Shown: in pieces, positions 1-8,049 of the stretch
Numbering within the stretch: position 1 is the first letter of the stretch
Layout: each line of letters begins with the position of its first letter
DNA from: DASTHG01 sp041498155
GTDB taxonomy: Bacteria > Gemmatimonadota > Gemmatimonadetes > Gemmatimonadales > GWC2-71-9
Direction of reading: 5' to 3'
NCBI GenBank assembly: GCA_041498155.1
Contig: JBGQHV010000066.1
Span: 1-15,318, forward strand
DNA: 15,318 bases
Notes under the pieces: model-generated
Told to the model about the DNA's origin: nothing
What the model saw: the letters and a program-made list of their open reading frames with translations, nothing else
Database searches by the model: none
Position numbers and translations under genes: made by a program

Positions 1-99
1 CGCGTCCGGGGTTCAGCAAAGCGATCCCCGGCGCGATCAGCTGATAGAAGTCCTTGTCGCCGGAGACGATGACAGCCTGCAGGCCCCGCGCCGCCGCCG
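1..99. repeat. Exact 99-bp direct repeat, copy 1 (at window edge)
   Basis: Bases 1-99 are identical to 568-666, an offset of 567 bp (189 codons), so both copies read in the same frame of the polA-like gene. The match ends at base 100 (g versus c at 667), inside a GCC-repeat run coding for alanines. It cannot be followed to the left because the window ends. An exact repeat of this length abutting a sequence end is typical of a contig terminating at a branching k-mer; a real tandem duplication is the alternative. Confidence 0.95.
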
Positions 100-1045
100 G
101 CACATCCGGGACGACGACGGGCGCCGCCGCGGGCGCCGGGCCCGCTGGCGCCAGCTCGCCGAGCTTGGGGATCAACGAGCGAAACTCGAGCTCGATGAAC
201 AACCGCTCCAACTCGACTCGGTCGGGGTCCGAGACCCGAAGCGCCGAGAGATCGAGCGCGATCGGCACGTCGCGCCGGATCGTGACGAGGTCGCGTGACA
301 GGCGCGCCTCGGCGGCGTGGGCGAGCAGCGCTTCCCGCGCCCGCTTGCCTTGGACCGCGGCCGCGTGTGCCAGCGTCGCCTCGAGGCTCCCATACGTCCG
401 CAGCAGCTCGACCGCGGTCTTCTCACCAATGCCCTTCACGCCGGGCACGTTGTCCGAGCTATCACCCACCAGCGCGAGGTAATCCACCACCTGGGCGGGC
501 GGGATGCCGAAGCGCTCGCTCGCGTTCGCCTCGTCCACCCACTGCTCCTCCACAGCCGCGGGGCCGCCGCGTCCGGGGTTCAGCAAAGCGATCCCCGGCG
601 CGATCAGCTGATAGAAGTCCTTGTCGCCGGAGACGATGACAGCCTGCAGGCCCCGCGCCGCCGCCGCCGGGGCGAGCGTCCCGATCACGTCGTCCGCCTC
701 GAAGCCCTCGACCCCGAGCACCGGCACGCGAAACGCCGATAGCAGCTCCTCGATGCGCTCCACCGACCGGTCGAAGTCCTGCTGCAGCTCGAGGCCGAGC
801 TTCTCGCGTGTGGCCTTGTATTCGGGGTACTCCCGGTGGCGAAACGACTCGCCCAGGTCATGGACCCAGCCCAGGTAATCCGGCTTGTGCCGTTGCCGCA
901 GGCGGAGCAGGAAGTTCACGACGCCCCAGGCGGCCGACGTGTTCTCGCCGCGCTGGGTGGTGAGGGGCCGCGCGATCATCGCGAAGAAGGCGCGGTAGAT
1001 CAGCGCGTAGCCGTCGATCAGGAAGAGACGCTCGCGCGCCGGCAT
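1..1045 (-). CDS. polA: DNA polymerase I, N-terminal 5'-3' exonuclease part (partial, runs off left edge)
   Basis: The visible 348 residues form a FEN-type 5'-3' exonuclease, the nick-translation domain that removes RNA primers and repair flaps. Metal-binding and helical-arch motifs are in order: DGYALIYRAFFA (11-22), FRHREYPEYKATR (68-80), EADDVIG (116-122), SGDKDFYQL (139-147) and ALVGDSSDNVPGVKGIGEKT (191-210). A domain end near residue 297 is followed by an Ala/Pro-rich linker, as expected before the 3'-5' exonuclease and polymerase domains of PolA, which are outside the window. The last 33 or so residues are not linker or 3'-5' exonuclease sequence: they repeat residues 128-159 exactly, because bases 1-99 duplicate 568-666 in frame. 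That tail may be an assembly artefact, so the true C-terminal continuation is unknown. The start is the ATG at 1045. A free-standing exonuclease of the Xni type is a less likely alternative because of the long linker. Confidence 0.85.
   Translation of the reverse strand, partial: MPARERLFLIDGYALIYRAFFAMIARPLTTQRGENTSAAWGVVNFLLRLRQRHKPDYLGWVHDLGESFRHREYPEYKATREKLGLELQQDFDRSVERIEELLSAFRVPVLGVEGFEADDVIGTLAPAAAARGLQAVIVSGDKDFYQLIAPGIALLNPGRGGPAAVEEQWVDEANASERFGIPPAQVVDYLALVGDSSDNVPGVKGIGEKTAVELLRTYGSLEATLAHAAAVQGKRAREALLAHAAEARLSRDLVTIRRDVPIALDLSALRVSDPDRVELERLFIELEFRSLIPKLGELAPAGPAPAAAPVVVPDVPAAARGLQAVIVSGDKDFYQLIAPGIALLNPGR
568..666. repeat. Exact 99-bp direct repeat, copy 2 (within exonuclease domain)
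   Basis: This copy encodes the GDKD metal-ligand motif region of the 5'-3' exonuclease (about residues 127-159) and sits where the family expects it, so it is the native copy. Copy 1 at 1-99 is the misplaced or duplicated one. Confidence 0.95.
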
Positions 1046-1074
1046 GAAGCGGGAAGATAACCCCGGGAACGACA

Positions 1075-1104
1075 CCGCCCCGCCGGGACGGGCCGGCGGG
1101 GCGG
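1075..1104 (-). terminator. Strong GC hairpin between cold-shock gene and polA
   Basis: A perfect 12-bp inverted repeat, CCGCCCCGCCGG at 1075-1086 and its complement at 1093-1104, encloses a 6-base loop. It lies 29 bases past the stop of the cold-shock gene and 29 bases before the polA start, on the strand both genes share. It would end or attenuate the cold-shock transcript. No clear run of T follows, so it is a hairpin-only candidate. Confidence 0.6.
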
Positions 1105-1133
1105 ATGCGGCGAGCAACCCGAAGCGTCGGGCC

Positions 1134-1334
1134 TTACACGCGCATCACGTTCGCCGCGTGCAGACCCTTGTCCCCGTTCTGGACCTCGAACTCCACTGGC
1201 TGCCCCTCGGCGAGTGTCTTGAAGCCGTCCATCTGGATCGCCGAGAAATGCACGAACACATCTTCACCACCGTCCTGCTCGATGAACCCGTACCCCTTCG
1301 CGTCGTTGAACCACTTCACCTTTCCCCGTGCCAT
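1134..1334 (-). CDS. Cold-shock protein, CspA family
   Basis: A complete 66-residue single cold-shock domain, the usual length for the family. It binds single-stranded RNA or DNA and acts as an RNA chaperone in the cytoplasm. Both nucleic-acid-binding motifs are present: RNP1-like KGYGFIEQ (13-20) and RNP2-like DVFVHFSAI (25-33), after the typical GKVKWFN opening at 4-10. The ATG at 1334 has an AGGAGG Shine-Dalgarno sequence at 1345-1350, 10 bases upstream. A hairpin follows the gene and another sits in its leader. Paralogues are common, so no specific csp letter is assigned. Confidence 0.95.
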   Translation of the reverse strand: MARGKVKWFNDAKGYGFIEQDGGEDVFVHFSAIQMDGFKTLAEGQPVEFEVQNGDKGLHAANVMRV

Positions 1335-1381
1335 GGCAATCCGCCCTCCTGCAGAGGCCGCGCCTGAACTACCGGATTGAC

Positions 1382-1400
1382 CGCTCGCCCCGGGCGAGCG
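1382..1400. promoter_or_regulatory. 19-bp palindrome in the cold-shock gene leader
   Basis: CGCTCGCCC at 1382-1390 and its complement at 1392-1400 flank a single base, giving a 7-8 bp stem with a tiny loop. It lies 48-66 bases upstream of the cold-shock start and 54-72 bases downstream of the transglycosylase stop, all on the minus strand. It may be a structured 5' leader element of the cold-shock mRNA or the terminator of the transglycosylase operon. No T-run follows, which does not favour the terminator reading. Confidence 0.45.
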
Positions 1401-1405
1401 TGGGC

Positions 1406-1438
1406 ATTGAAGAGGCACCGGCGCCGGACGGTTGTCAA
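1406..1438 (-). promoter_or_regulatory. Possible promoter of the cold-shock gene
   Basis: On the minus strand a perfect TTGACA -35 element occupies 1438-1433 and a TTCAAT (4 of 6 to the -10 consensus) lies at 1411-1406. The 21-bp spacing is longer than the usual 16-18, so one element may be coincidental. If used, transcription would begin near 1400 and place the 1382-1400 palindrome at the very 5' end of a roughly 65-base leader. Confidence 0.3.
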
Positions 1439-1453
1439 GCGAAAACGGGGCGC

Positions 1454-3667
1454 CTACCGCGTCGGTGCGTACAGGGCGCGATACAGGTCGCGGTTGCGCA
1501 ACACGGACCGCACGTAGCCCCGCGTTTCCGGGAAGGGGATCAGCTCGATGAATTGGTCGGGGTCCTCGGCCCCCGGACGTGCGAGCCAGCGAGCGACCGG
1601 CGCCGCGCCGGCATTGTACGCCGCCACCGCGACCTCTACCCGCCCACCGAAGCGACGCAGCAGCTCGGCCAGGTGCGCCGCGCCGAGGTGCAGGTTGAGG
1701 TCGGGGACCGTCAGCCACTCCGGGTACAGCGTCACGTCCAGCCCCCGCGCGGCCTGCGCCGCGGTGCCGGGCATGAGCTGGGCGAGCCCACGCGCGCCGG
1801 CCCGGGACAGCGCCTCAAGGTCGAACGTGCTCTCCTGCCGCACGATCGCGGCGAACAGGAGCGGATCGATCCCGAACTCCCGGGCTTCGGCCTCGACTGC
1901 GGCGCGTCCGGGGAACGGGAAGATCGCCCGCAAGACGCGCCCATCGTTGGGAGCCCGCACCGCCGCCAGCCAACCGAGCCGTACCCCGGCCGACCCCCAC
2001 CCGCGCGCGGATAGTCCCACGCTCCAGGCGAGCAGGTCGTCGAGCGGCTGCGGCGCCCGCGCCAGGACTCCCCGCACCTCCAGCTGGGCTTCGGTATCGA
2101 GCCCGGCGAGGAGCAACGTGTCGAGACGGGCGAGGCCCGACTCCGCCGGTGGCGTGGGCAGGGCGCTGTCGGTGGCGAGGACGAGCGGGTTGAGACCCGC
2201 CACGTGGCGGGCGTGCAGCCCGTAGTATCCGACCGAGTCCTCGCGGGCGAGGGTGCGCCACAGGGAATCGGCGCCCGCCGTGTCACCGCGGTCGCGGGTG
2301 AGGCGGGCGATCCAGTAGCGCGCTGCGACGCGCTGCACGCCACCGACCAGCACTTCCGTTCCGTACAGGCGCGCGGCGCTATCCGGATCTCCGCGGCCCT
2401 GTGCGGCGGCCGCGAGCCGGAACCGCGCCAGCGACGATCGCGGATCGGCGGGATAGCGGCCGGTGAGATCGGAGAGCCAGCGCTCGGCGCCGCTCTCGTC
2501 ACCCCGGTCCGCCAGAAAATCGCCGATCAGGAAGAGCGCCGTGGGCGCGGCGCTGTCGCCGGGAAATGATTGTGCAAATCCCGCAAGCGCCTGGGGCGCG
2601 CCTGCGTCGCCGAGCCGCACCATGACCCGCGCGCGGCGGTAAATCGCGAGGGAAGTCCACGCGGTGTCCCGTGCGCCCGCGCGGTAGGCGTCGGCCGCCT
2701 CCGCATACCGTCCCAGGGAGCTCAGCAGCTCCCCCAGCAGCGTGAGCGTGGCGCCGCTCGAGTCTCCATCGGCGACCGCCCGCGACGCCTGGAGGCGCGC
2801 TTCCGTCGCCGCCCCGTGGCTCCGCAGCACACGCGCCAGCGCCACCCGCTCGGCGGGTTCGCGCGGCGGGAGTGCACCGTGGGCCAGGGGGACACCGGCC
2901 GCTGCGTCGTCCGATTGCGGTGCGCGCGCGAACAGATCGTACAGCTCCGCGCGGGCGCCCGCGGTATCGCCCTGTCCCACCCCGATCTGGGCGGCCGCGA
3001 GCAACATCCCGGCATCGTGATAGGCCGCCCGGGCCGCGCTCGAATCGCCGGCGGTGAGCAGGGCCCCGGCGCGGGCACCTGCGGCTTCCTTGGCGACGAC
3101 GGGCGGCAGGTTCGCCAGCAGCCGGAGCGCGCTCGCCGTGTCCCGCCGAACGCGCGCTTCCCGCAGTCGTAGCCACGGCTCGATCGCCGTGAGCCCGCTG
3201 GCACGCGCGGCGGCGAAGTAGCGGGCCGCGCTGTCGGGAAGACGGGCGGCCTCGAATGCCAGCGCGGCCCGGACGGCGAGGAGCGCGGCCGCCGGTCCGT
3301 GGGCGCGCTCCCGGGCAGTGAGGAAATGCTGGGCCGCCTGCCCCGGCTGACCCATGCGCCACTCCGCCTCGGCCAGCACTCGCAGCGCTTCCCCGCTGCC
3401 GTAATCCTCGAGCCACGGCTGCCCGATGAGCAGGCTGCGCGCGCGATCGTAGCGCCGCGCCTCCAGCTCGGCCTGCGCACTGCGGACGATGAACGAGGCG
3501 TCCTGTCGAGGCGAGCGCGCGGCGGCGTCGAGCAGGGTCTCGGCCGCATGCCACGGCCGGCCCGCGAGCCAGAGCGATTCGGCGCGTTGTGCCGGGTCGA
3601 CGAACGTCTGCGCGCCCGCCGCGAGCGGCCAGGCCGCTCCCAGCAGGGCGATGACGACCCGGCGCAT
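1454..3667 (-). CDS. Soluble lytic murein transglycosylase (Slt-type) with TPR-like helical repeats
   Basis: A 737-residue exported protein that would cleave peptidoglycan glycan strands to 1,6-anhydromuropeptides. The N-terminus is a Sec signal peptide with an AGA/Q cleavage site after residue 19. Residues about 25-560 are repetitive Ala/Arg-rich helical hairpins resembling TPRs, such as the SLGRYAEAADAYRAGA unit. The C-terminal SLT domain starts near 595: IVRQESTFD holds the predicted catalytic Glu at about 612, followed by GARGLAQLMPGTA and AVAAYNAGAAPVARW. Length and architecture fit the Slt70 family. The open frame extends further upstream, but the ATG at 3667 is chosen because it begins the signal peptide and overlaps the TAA of the GWxTD gene by one base (TAATG), implying translational coupling. 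Confidence 0.9.
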   Translation of the reverse strand: MRRVVIALLGAAWPLAAGAQTFVDPAQRAESLWLAGRPWHAAETLLDAAARSPRQDASFIVRSAQAELEARRYDRARSLLIGQPWLEDYGSGEALRVLAEAEWRMGQPGQAAQHFLTARERAHGPAAALLAVRAALAFEAARLPDSAARYFAAARASGLTAIEPWLRLREARVRRDTASALRLLANLPPVVAKEAAGARAGALLTAGDSSAARAAYHDAGMLLAAAQIGVGQGDTAGARAELYDLFARAPQSDDAAAGVPLAHGALPPREPAERVALARVLRSHGAATEARLQASRAVADGDSSGATLTLLGELLSSLGRYAEAADAYRAGARDTAWTSLAIYRRARVMVRLGDAGAPQALAGFAQSFPGDSAAPTALFLIGDFLADRGDESGAERWLSDLTGRYPADPRSSLARFRLAAAAQGRGDPDSAARLYGTEVLVGGVQRVAARYWIARLTRDRGDTAGADSLWRTLAREDSVGYYGLHARHVAGLNPLVLATDSALPTPPAESGLARLDTLLLAGLDTEAQLEVRGVLARAPQPLDDLLAWSVGLSARGWGSAGVRLGWLAAVRAPNDGRVLRAIFPFPGRAAVEAEAREFGIDPLLFAAIVRQESTFDLEALSRAGARGLAQLMPGTAAQAARGLDVTLYPEWLTVPDLNLHLGAAHLAELLRRFGGRVEVAVAAYNAGAAPVARWLARPGAEDPDQFIELIPFPETRGYVRSVLRNRDLYRALYAPTR

Positions 3668-5028
3668 TACTGCGACCGACGCACGCGAGCCAGCACCTGC
3701 AGGTAGTCGGCGCGCGAACCCGGCGTGAGCTCGAAGCGGCCGAAGCCAGTCAGGTCCTGGAACAGCACAACCAGGGGGAGGGTGGTGTAGCTCCAGCGGA
3801 TGCTCTGGGGCCCGCTGCGCGCCACGCCGCTGTTCGAGAGGTCCATCACTTCGTCCGGCTCCCCGAGGGTGATGAAGACTTCGCCGCGATCGGTGAGCCA
3901 GCCGGGACGTCCCTGCTCCTGAAAGCGGAAGTTCGCGATCTGCACTCGATGCAGGTACTCGTCCAGCGCCTCGTTCTCCGGCGTGAGCGGCGCCGGATCC
4001 GTCGCCGTCCAGAATGCCCGCCACGCCTGCGCGCGCTGCTCGGGTGGAGCGTCGCGCAGCTTGCCGACCAGGTCCTGCCGGTCGAAATAGCGCAGCAGGC
4101 TCACCATTTCGGCGTAGTTCGTGATCACCCACTGGCTCGAGAAGCTGACGAGGAACGGGGTCCGACTCTGCGCGGGGCTCCCCACGATCCCGAGCCGCAG
4201 CTCCTGCTCGCCGACGGGCAGCTGGCTGCCCGCGATCCGGATGAGGGCGCGCGACAACCCAGCGGAATCCTGAACCGGGAGCGTATCCTGCCACAGCACG
4301 CTTTCGTTCTGGTCCACCGCTTGCGCCGCAAGCCGTGTGCCGGCCGACAAGCCGTAGCCCTCGACGTAGAAGCGCAGGGTATCCGTCCCATAGGGCAGCG
4401 TCGCGCGCGGATTCACCAGGAGCTGGGGATGCACGCTCGTGGACGCGCGGCCCGTTCCTTCATAGAAGGGGACAGGCGCGGCCAGCGCGGGTCCCACGAG
4501 CCGCGGCACGGTATCAGTTCGCTCGCGGCGCGCGGACGCCGGGCTGTTGCGGTCGCGGACCATGACGCTGGCCGTATACACGCCTGGGCGGAGGGTCAGG
4601 AAGCCCTGGAACAAGACGCTCTCATCGGCCCGCAGGGTCTCCTGAAAGCCGCGAACGCGCACCCGCTGATCGCTGGCGAGCTGGACGGGCACGCCCGAGT
4701 CGGTATGGAACGCGACTTCGACGTGATACTCCGCGACGAACTCGTTCCCCTCGCGCCGGAAACTGAGTGAATGGTTGGCGAGCGATAGGGCGAACACCGC
4801 GAGCGTGGAATCCGGCGTGGGCCCGGCCAGAAACCGCACGGTCGAAATGGTGGGGAGTGGCGCGGCGGTGACGAACAGCCCCATGCGATCGTAAATCGTG
4901 GCGGCATCGAACAGCTGCGTCACCGCGACGCCGGGCTGCGGCGTGTTCGGAGCCCCCACACGCTGCCACGTCCCGCAGGCGATGCAGGCAACGGTGAGCA
5001 GAAAGCCAACCAACGGGCGTCGTATCAC
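3667..5028 (-). CDS. GWxTD-domain lipoprotein
   Basis: A 453-residue protein, first gene of the envelope operon with the lytic transglycosylase. After a short hydrophobic leader (residues 5-17) come two cysteines, 15 and 18, in TVACIACG; either could be lipidated, though neither matches the lipobox perfectly. The middle part is beta-rich and unrecognised. The C-terminal third carries the signature GWLTDRGEVFITLGEPDEV (about 376-394) and the following WSY, FQD and F-x-L elements typical of the GWxTD family, whose biochemical role is not established. The GTG at 5028 is preferred over upstream codons because GAGG lies 9 bases before it and the signal peptide begins right there; the frame stays open to 5100, inside the divergent kinase gene. 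Confidence 0.85.
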   Translation of the reverse strand: MIRRPLVGFLLTVACIACGTWQRVGAPNTPQPGVAVTQLFDAATIYDRMGLFVTAAPLPTISTVRFLAGPTPDSTLAVFALSLANHSLSFRREGNEFVAEYHVEVAFHTDSGVPVQLASDQRVRVRGFQETLRADESVLFQGFLTLRPGVYTASVMVRDRNSPASARRERTDTVPRLVGPALAAPVPFYEGTGRASTSVHPQLLVNPRATLPYGTDTLRFYVEGYGLSAGTRLAAQAVDQNESVLWQDTLPVQDSAGLSRALIRIAGSQLPVGEQELRLGIVGSPAQSRTPFLVSFSSQWVITNYAEMVSLLRYFDRQDLVGKLRDAPPEQRAQAWRAFWTATDPAPLTPENEALDEYLHRVQIANFRFQEQGRPGWLTDRGEVFITLGEPDEVMDLSNSGVARSGPQSIRWSYTTLPLVVLFQDLTGFGRFELTPGSRADYLQVLARVRRSQ

Positions 5029-5069
5029 TTGCTGAACCTCAAAGCCGGACGTTAGTTTCGCCCGATCCC
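5029..5069. promoter_or_regulatory. 41-bp divergent intergenic region (GWxTD operon / kinase operon)
   Basis: Only 41 bases separate the two divergent starts. For the kinase a weak TTGCTG (5029-5034) and TAGTTT (5053-5058) pair with an 18-bp spacer could place the transcription start at or just before the ATG at 5070, which has no Shine-Dalgarno sequence; a leaderless message is possible. The promoter of the GWxTD gene would have to overlap the kinase coding region. The box assignments are weak. Confidence 0.3.
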
Positions 5070-5981
5070 ATGGCCAGTGAGAACCTCGCCGGTCGCACAA
5101 TCGCCGGCTATCGCCTCCTCGAACGCGTCGGTGAAGGAGGCACGGCGGAAGTCTACCGCGCCGAGCATGCCGAGCACGGCAACTGTGCGTTCAAGGTATT
5201 ACGCCCCCGCTTGCGGGGCGACCCCACGGCGGTCAAACGGTTCCTCCGCGAGGCGAGCTACGGCGCGCGCGTCCGCCATCCGGCGGTGGTCTGTACCTAC
5301 GACTACGGCGAAGCGGATGGGCTGTATTACCTCGCGCTCGAGTGGGCGGGCGGGCAATCTCTGGCCGACTTCCTACACCAGAACGGCCCCGTCGCTCCGG
5401 CTACGGCCGCGGCCATTGTCGCGCAGCTCGCGGCCGGTCTCGGCGCGGCCCACCAGGTCGGCATCATTCACCGAGACCTGAAGCCCGAGAACATCATCTA
5501 TGACGCTCGCACAGGGGTAACAAAGCTGCTGGACTTCGGGATCGCGCGCGACGCGGAGCTGCCTCCCGAAGAGCGACTCACCCGAACCGGATTCTTCGTC
5601 GGTACGCTGCAGTACGTGGCGCCCGAAGCGCTCTCGGGCGAGCTGGTCGACACGCGCGCCGACATCTACAGCCTGGCGACGATCGCCTACTACATGCTGA
5701 CCGGAAGACACCCCTTCACCGGCCGCAACCCGAGAGAGCTGTTCCAGCAGCTCCTGAAGGAAGCGCCGCTGCCGCTCAATGAGGCCCTGCCGGGTCGGCG
5801 CTTCCCTGCCGCGCTCGAGGCGGCGGTGATGCGCGGGCTGAGCCGCGACCCGGCGCAGCGCCAATCCAGCGTGACGGGATTCGCCGAGGAGGTCGCGGCC
5901 GCAACCTCCGGTACGATCGAGTCCGCGGAAACCGGTTTGCTGGGGACCATCCGCCGTTTCATGGGCGGCAAGAAGGAATAG
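5070..5981 (+). CDS. Soluble Hanks-type Ser/Thr protein kinase
   Basis: A 303-residue kinase with all catalytic motifs: glycine loop GEGGTAEV (21-28), ATP-anchoring Lys42 in AFKVL, catalytic HRDLKPEN (134-141, Asp136), metal-binding DFG (155-157) and APE (184-186). It ends about 20 residues after the C-lobe; there is no transmembrane segment or sensor domain, so it should be cytosolic, unlike typical PASTA or FGE kinases. It would phosphorylate Ser/Thr on unknown proteins; the pyrE and sigma-54-activator products encoded immediately downstream are plausible partners only by position. No Shine-Dalgarno sequence precedes the ATG at 5070. The gene ends in four consecutive in-frame stops (TAG TAG TAG TGA) that run into the pyrE start. 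Confidence 0.93.
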   Translation: MASENLAGRTIAGYRLLERVGEGGTAEVYRAEHAEHGNCAFKVLRPRLRGDPTAVKRFLREASYGARVRHPAVVCTYDYGEADGLYYLALEWAGGQSLADFLHQNGPVAPATAAAIVAQLAAGLGAAHQVGIIHRDLKPENIIYDARTGVTKLLDFGIARDAELPPEERLTRTGFFVGTLQYVAPEALSGELVDTRADIYSLATIAYYMLTGRHPFTGRNPRELFQQLLKEAPLPLNEALPGRRFPAALEAAVMRGLSRDPAQRQSSVTGFAEEVAAATSGTIESAETGLLGTIRRFMGGKKE

Positions 5982-6001
5982 TAGTAGTGAATACAACTAC
6001 T
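5979..6001 (+). promoter_or_regulatory. Quadruple stop and small hairpin at the kinase-pyrE junction
   Basis: In the kinase frame, bases 5979-5990 read TAG TAG TAG TGA. The pyrE GTG start (5987-5989) lies inside this run. AGTAGT (5983-5988) can pair with ACTACT (5996-6001) across a 7-base loop, which would bury the first two bases of the pyrE start codon. The pyrE Shine-Dalgarno AAGGA (5973-5977) lies in the last kinase codons. Ribosomes finishing the kinase could melt the weak stem; this role is inferred. Confidence 0.45.
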
Positions 6002-6558
6002 GGTTCGGATGGAGCCAAGGCCGTCGGCCGGCTCACCGAGCTTCTACGCCTCCGTTCCCTCACACGCGGAGACTTCGTCCTCGCCTCGGGTCGACGTTCG
6101 ACCTTCTACATCGATGCCCGCCGCACCACCATGTCCGGCGAGGGACAAGTGCTGGTCGGGGCAGCCGGTCTGGCCGCCCTTCAGGCCCAGGGCTGGCTTC
6201 CCCGCGCCGTCGGCGGCCTGACCCTCGGGGCCGATCCGGTGGCATACGCCATTGCCCATGCCGCCCGGCTCGCCGGGGCCCCGCTCGACGCCTTCACGGT
6301 CCGCAAGCAGGCCAAGGACCACGGTACGGGTCGTCGCATCGAGGGGTGCCTCGAGGTTGGCGATCCCGTAGTCGTATGCGAAGACGTCCTTACAACGGGG
6401 CGCTCGGCCCTGGAAGCGGTCGCGGCGGTGCGCGCCGCCGGCGCCCAGGTGCTGGGCGTGCTCGCCGTCATCGATCGGGAGGAGGGGGGTCGGCAGGCGA
6501 TCGAAGCCGCCGAGCTGACCGTCGCCGTCCTCGTGACTGCTCGGGAGCTCGGCGTGGA

Positions 6559-6562
<4 letters not shown>
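5987..6562 (+). CDS. pyrE: Orotate phosphoribosyltransferase
   Basis: A 191-residue cytosolic enzyme of de novo pyrimidine synthesis that joins orotate to PRPP to give orotidine monophosphate. Family marks are FYIDARR (40-46), the flexible catalytic loop VRKQAKDHGTGRRIEG (105-120) with Arg106, Lys107, Lys110 and His112, and the PRPP-binding motif VVVCEDVLTTGRSA (128-141). Its length is near the usual 190-230 residues. It starts with GTG at 5987, supported by AAGGA 9 bases upstream, and its TGA overlaps the GTG of the next gene in GTGA. Being flanked by a kinase and a sigma-54 activator, with no other pyr gene nearby, is unusual. Confidence 0.93.
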
Positions 6563-7926
<1,364 letters not shown>

Positions 7927-7962
7927 TTCGAATTGAGACAGGTGACTCGACCCGCTGCAGCC

Positions 7963-7986
7963 CAATCGACGTATCGCATTGACAAT
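7963..7986. promoter_or_regulatory. Imperfect CAAT/ATTG dyads upstream of the sigma-54-like promoter
   Basis: CAATCGA (7963-7969) faces TCGCATTG (7974-7981), and ATTGACAAT (7978-7986) is a 9-base palindrome sharing that ATTG. The group ends 14 bp upstream of the -24 element. It could be an activator site, but it is closer than typical enhancers and imperfect. TTGACA at 7979-7984 resembles a -35 box but has no -10 at suitable spacing. Confidence 0.25.
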
Positions 7987-7999
7987 CAACTACTTATGG

Positions 8000-8015
8000 T
8001 GGCGCGACGCTTGCG
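8000..8015 (+). promoter_or_regulatory. Candidate sigma-54 (-24/-12) promoter
   Basis: TGGCGCGACGCTTGCG aligns with the sigma-54 consensus TGGCACG-N4-TTGCW at exact spacing. The invariant GG (8001-8002) and GC (8013-8014) are present; mismatches are G for A at 8004 and G for W at 8015. Transcription would start near 8026, 24 bases before the lipoprotein ATG, with GAGGG at 8039-8043 as Shine-Dalgarno sequence. The adjacent upstream gene encodes a sigma-54 activator, which makes local control plausible. Confidence 0.6.
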
Positions 8016-8049
8016 GAGCGTATGTGCCGAACTCGTACGAGGGTGCAAC

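Noticed and set aside
3668..4294. N-terminal extension of the lytic transglycosylase frame up to 4294
   Set aside because: It lies out of frame inside the GWxTD gene, is Arg/Ala-rich without homology, and would place the clear signal peptide in the middle of the protein.
6346..6558. Upstream extension of the sigma-54 activator frame
   Set aside because: It is the out-of-frame shadow of pyrE and is very Arg-rich; the GTGA overlap at 6559 is the natural start.
7979..8000. TTGACA (7979-7984) with TATGGT (7995-8000) as a sigma-70 promoter for the lipoprotein gene
   Set aside because: The spacer is only 10 bp, far from 16-18; the sigma-54-type element fits better.
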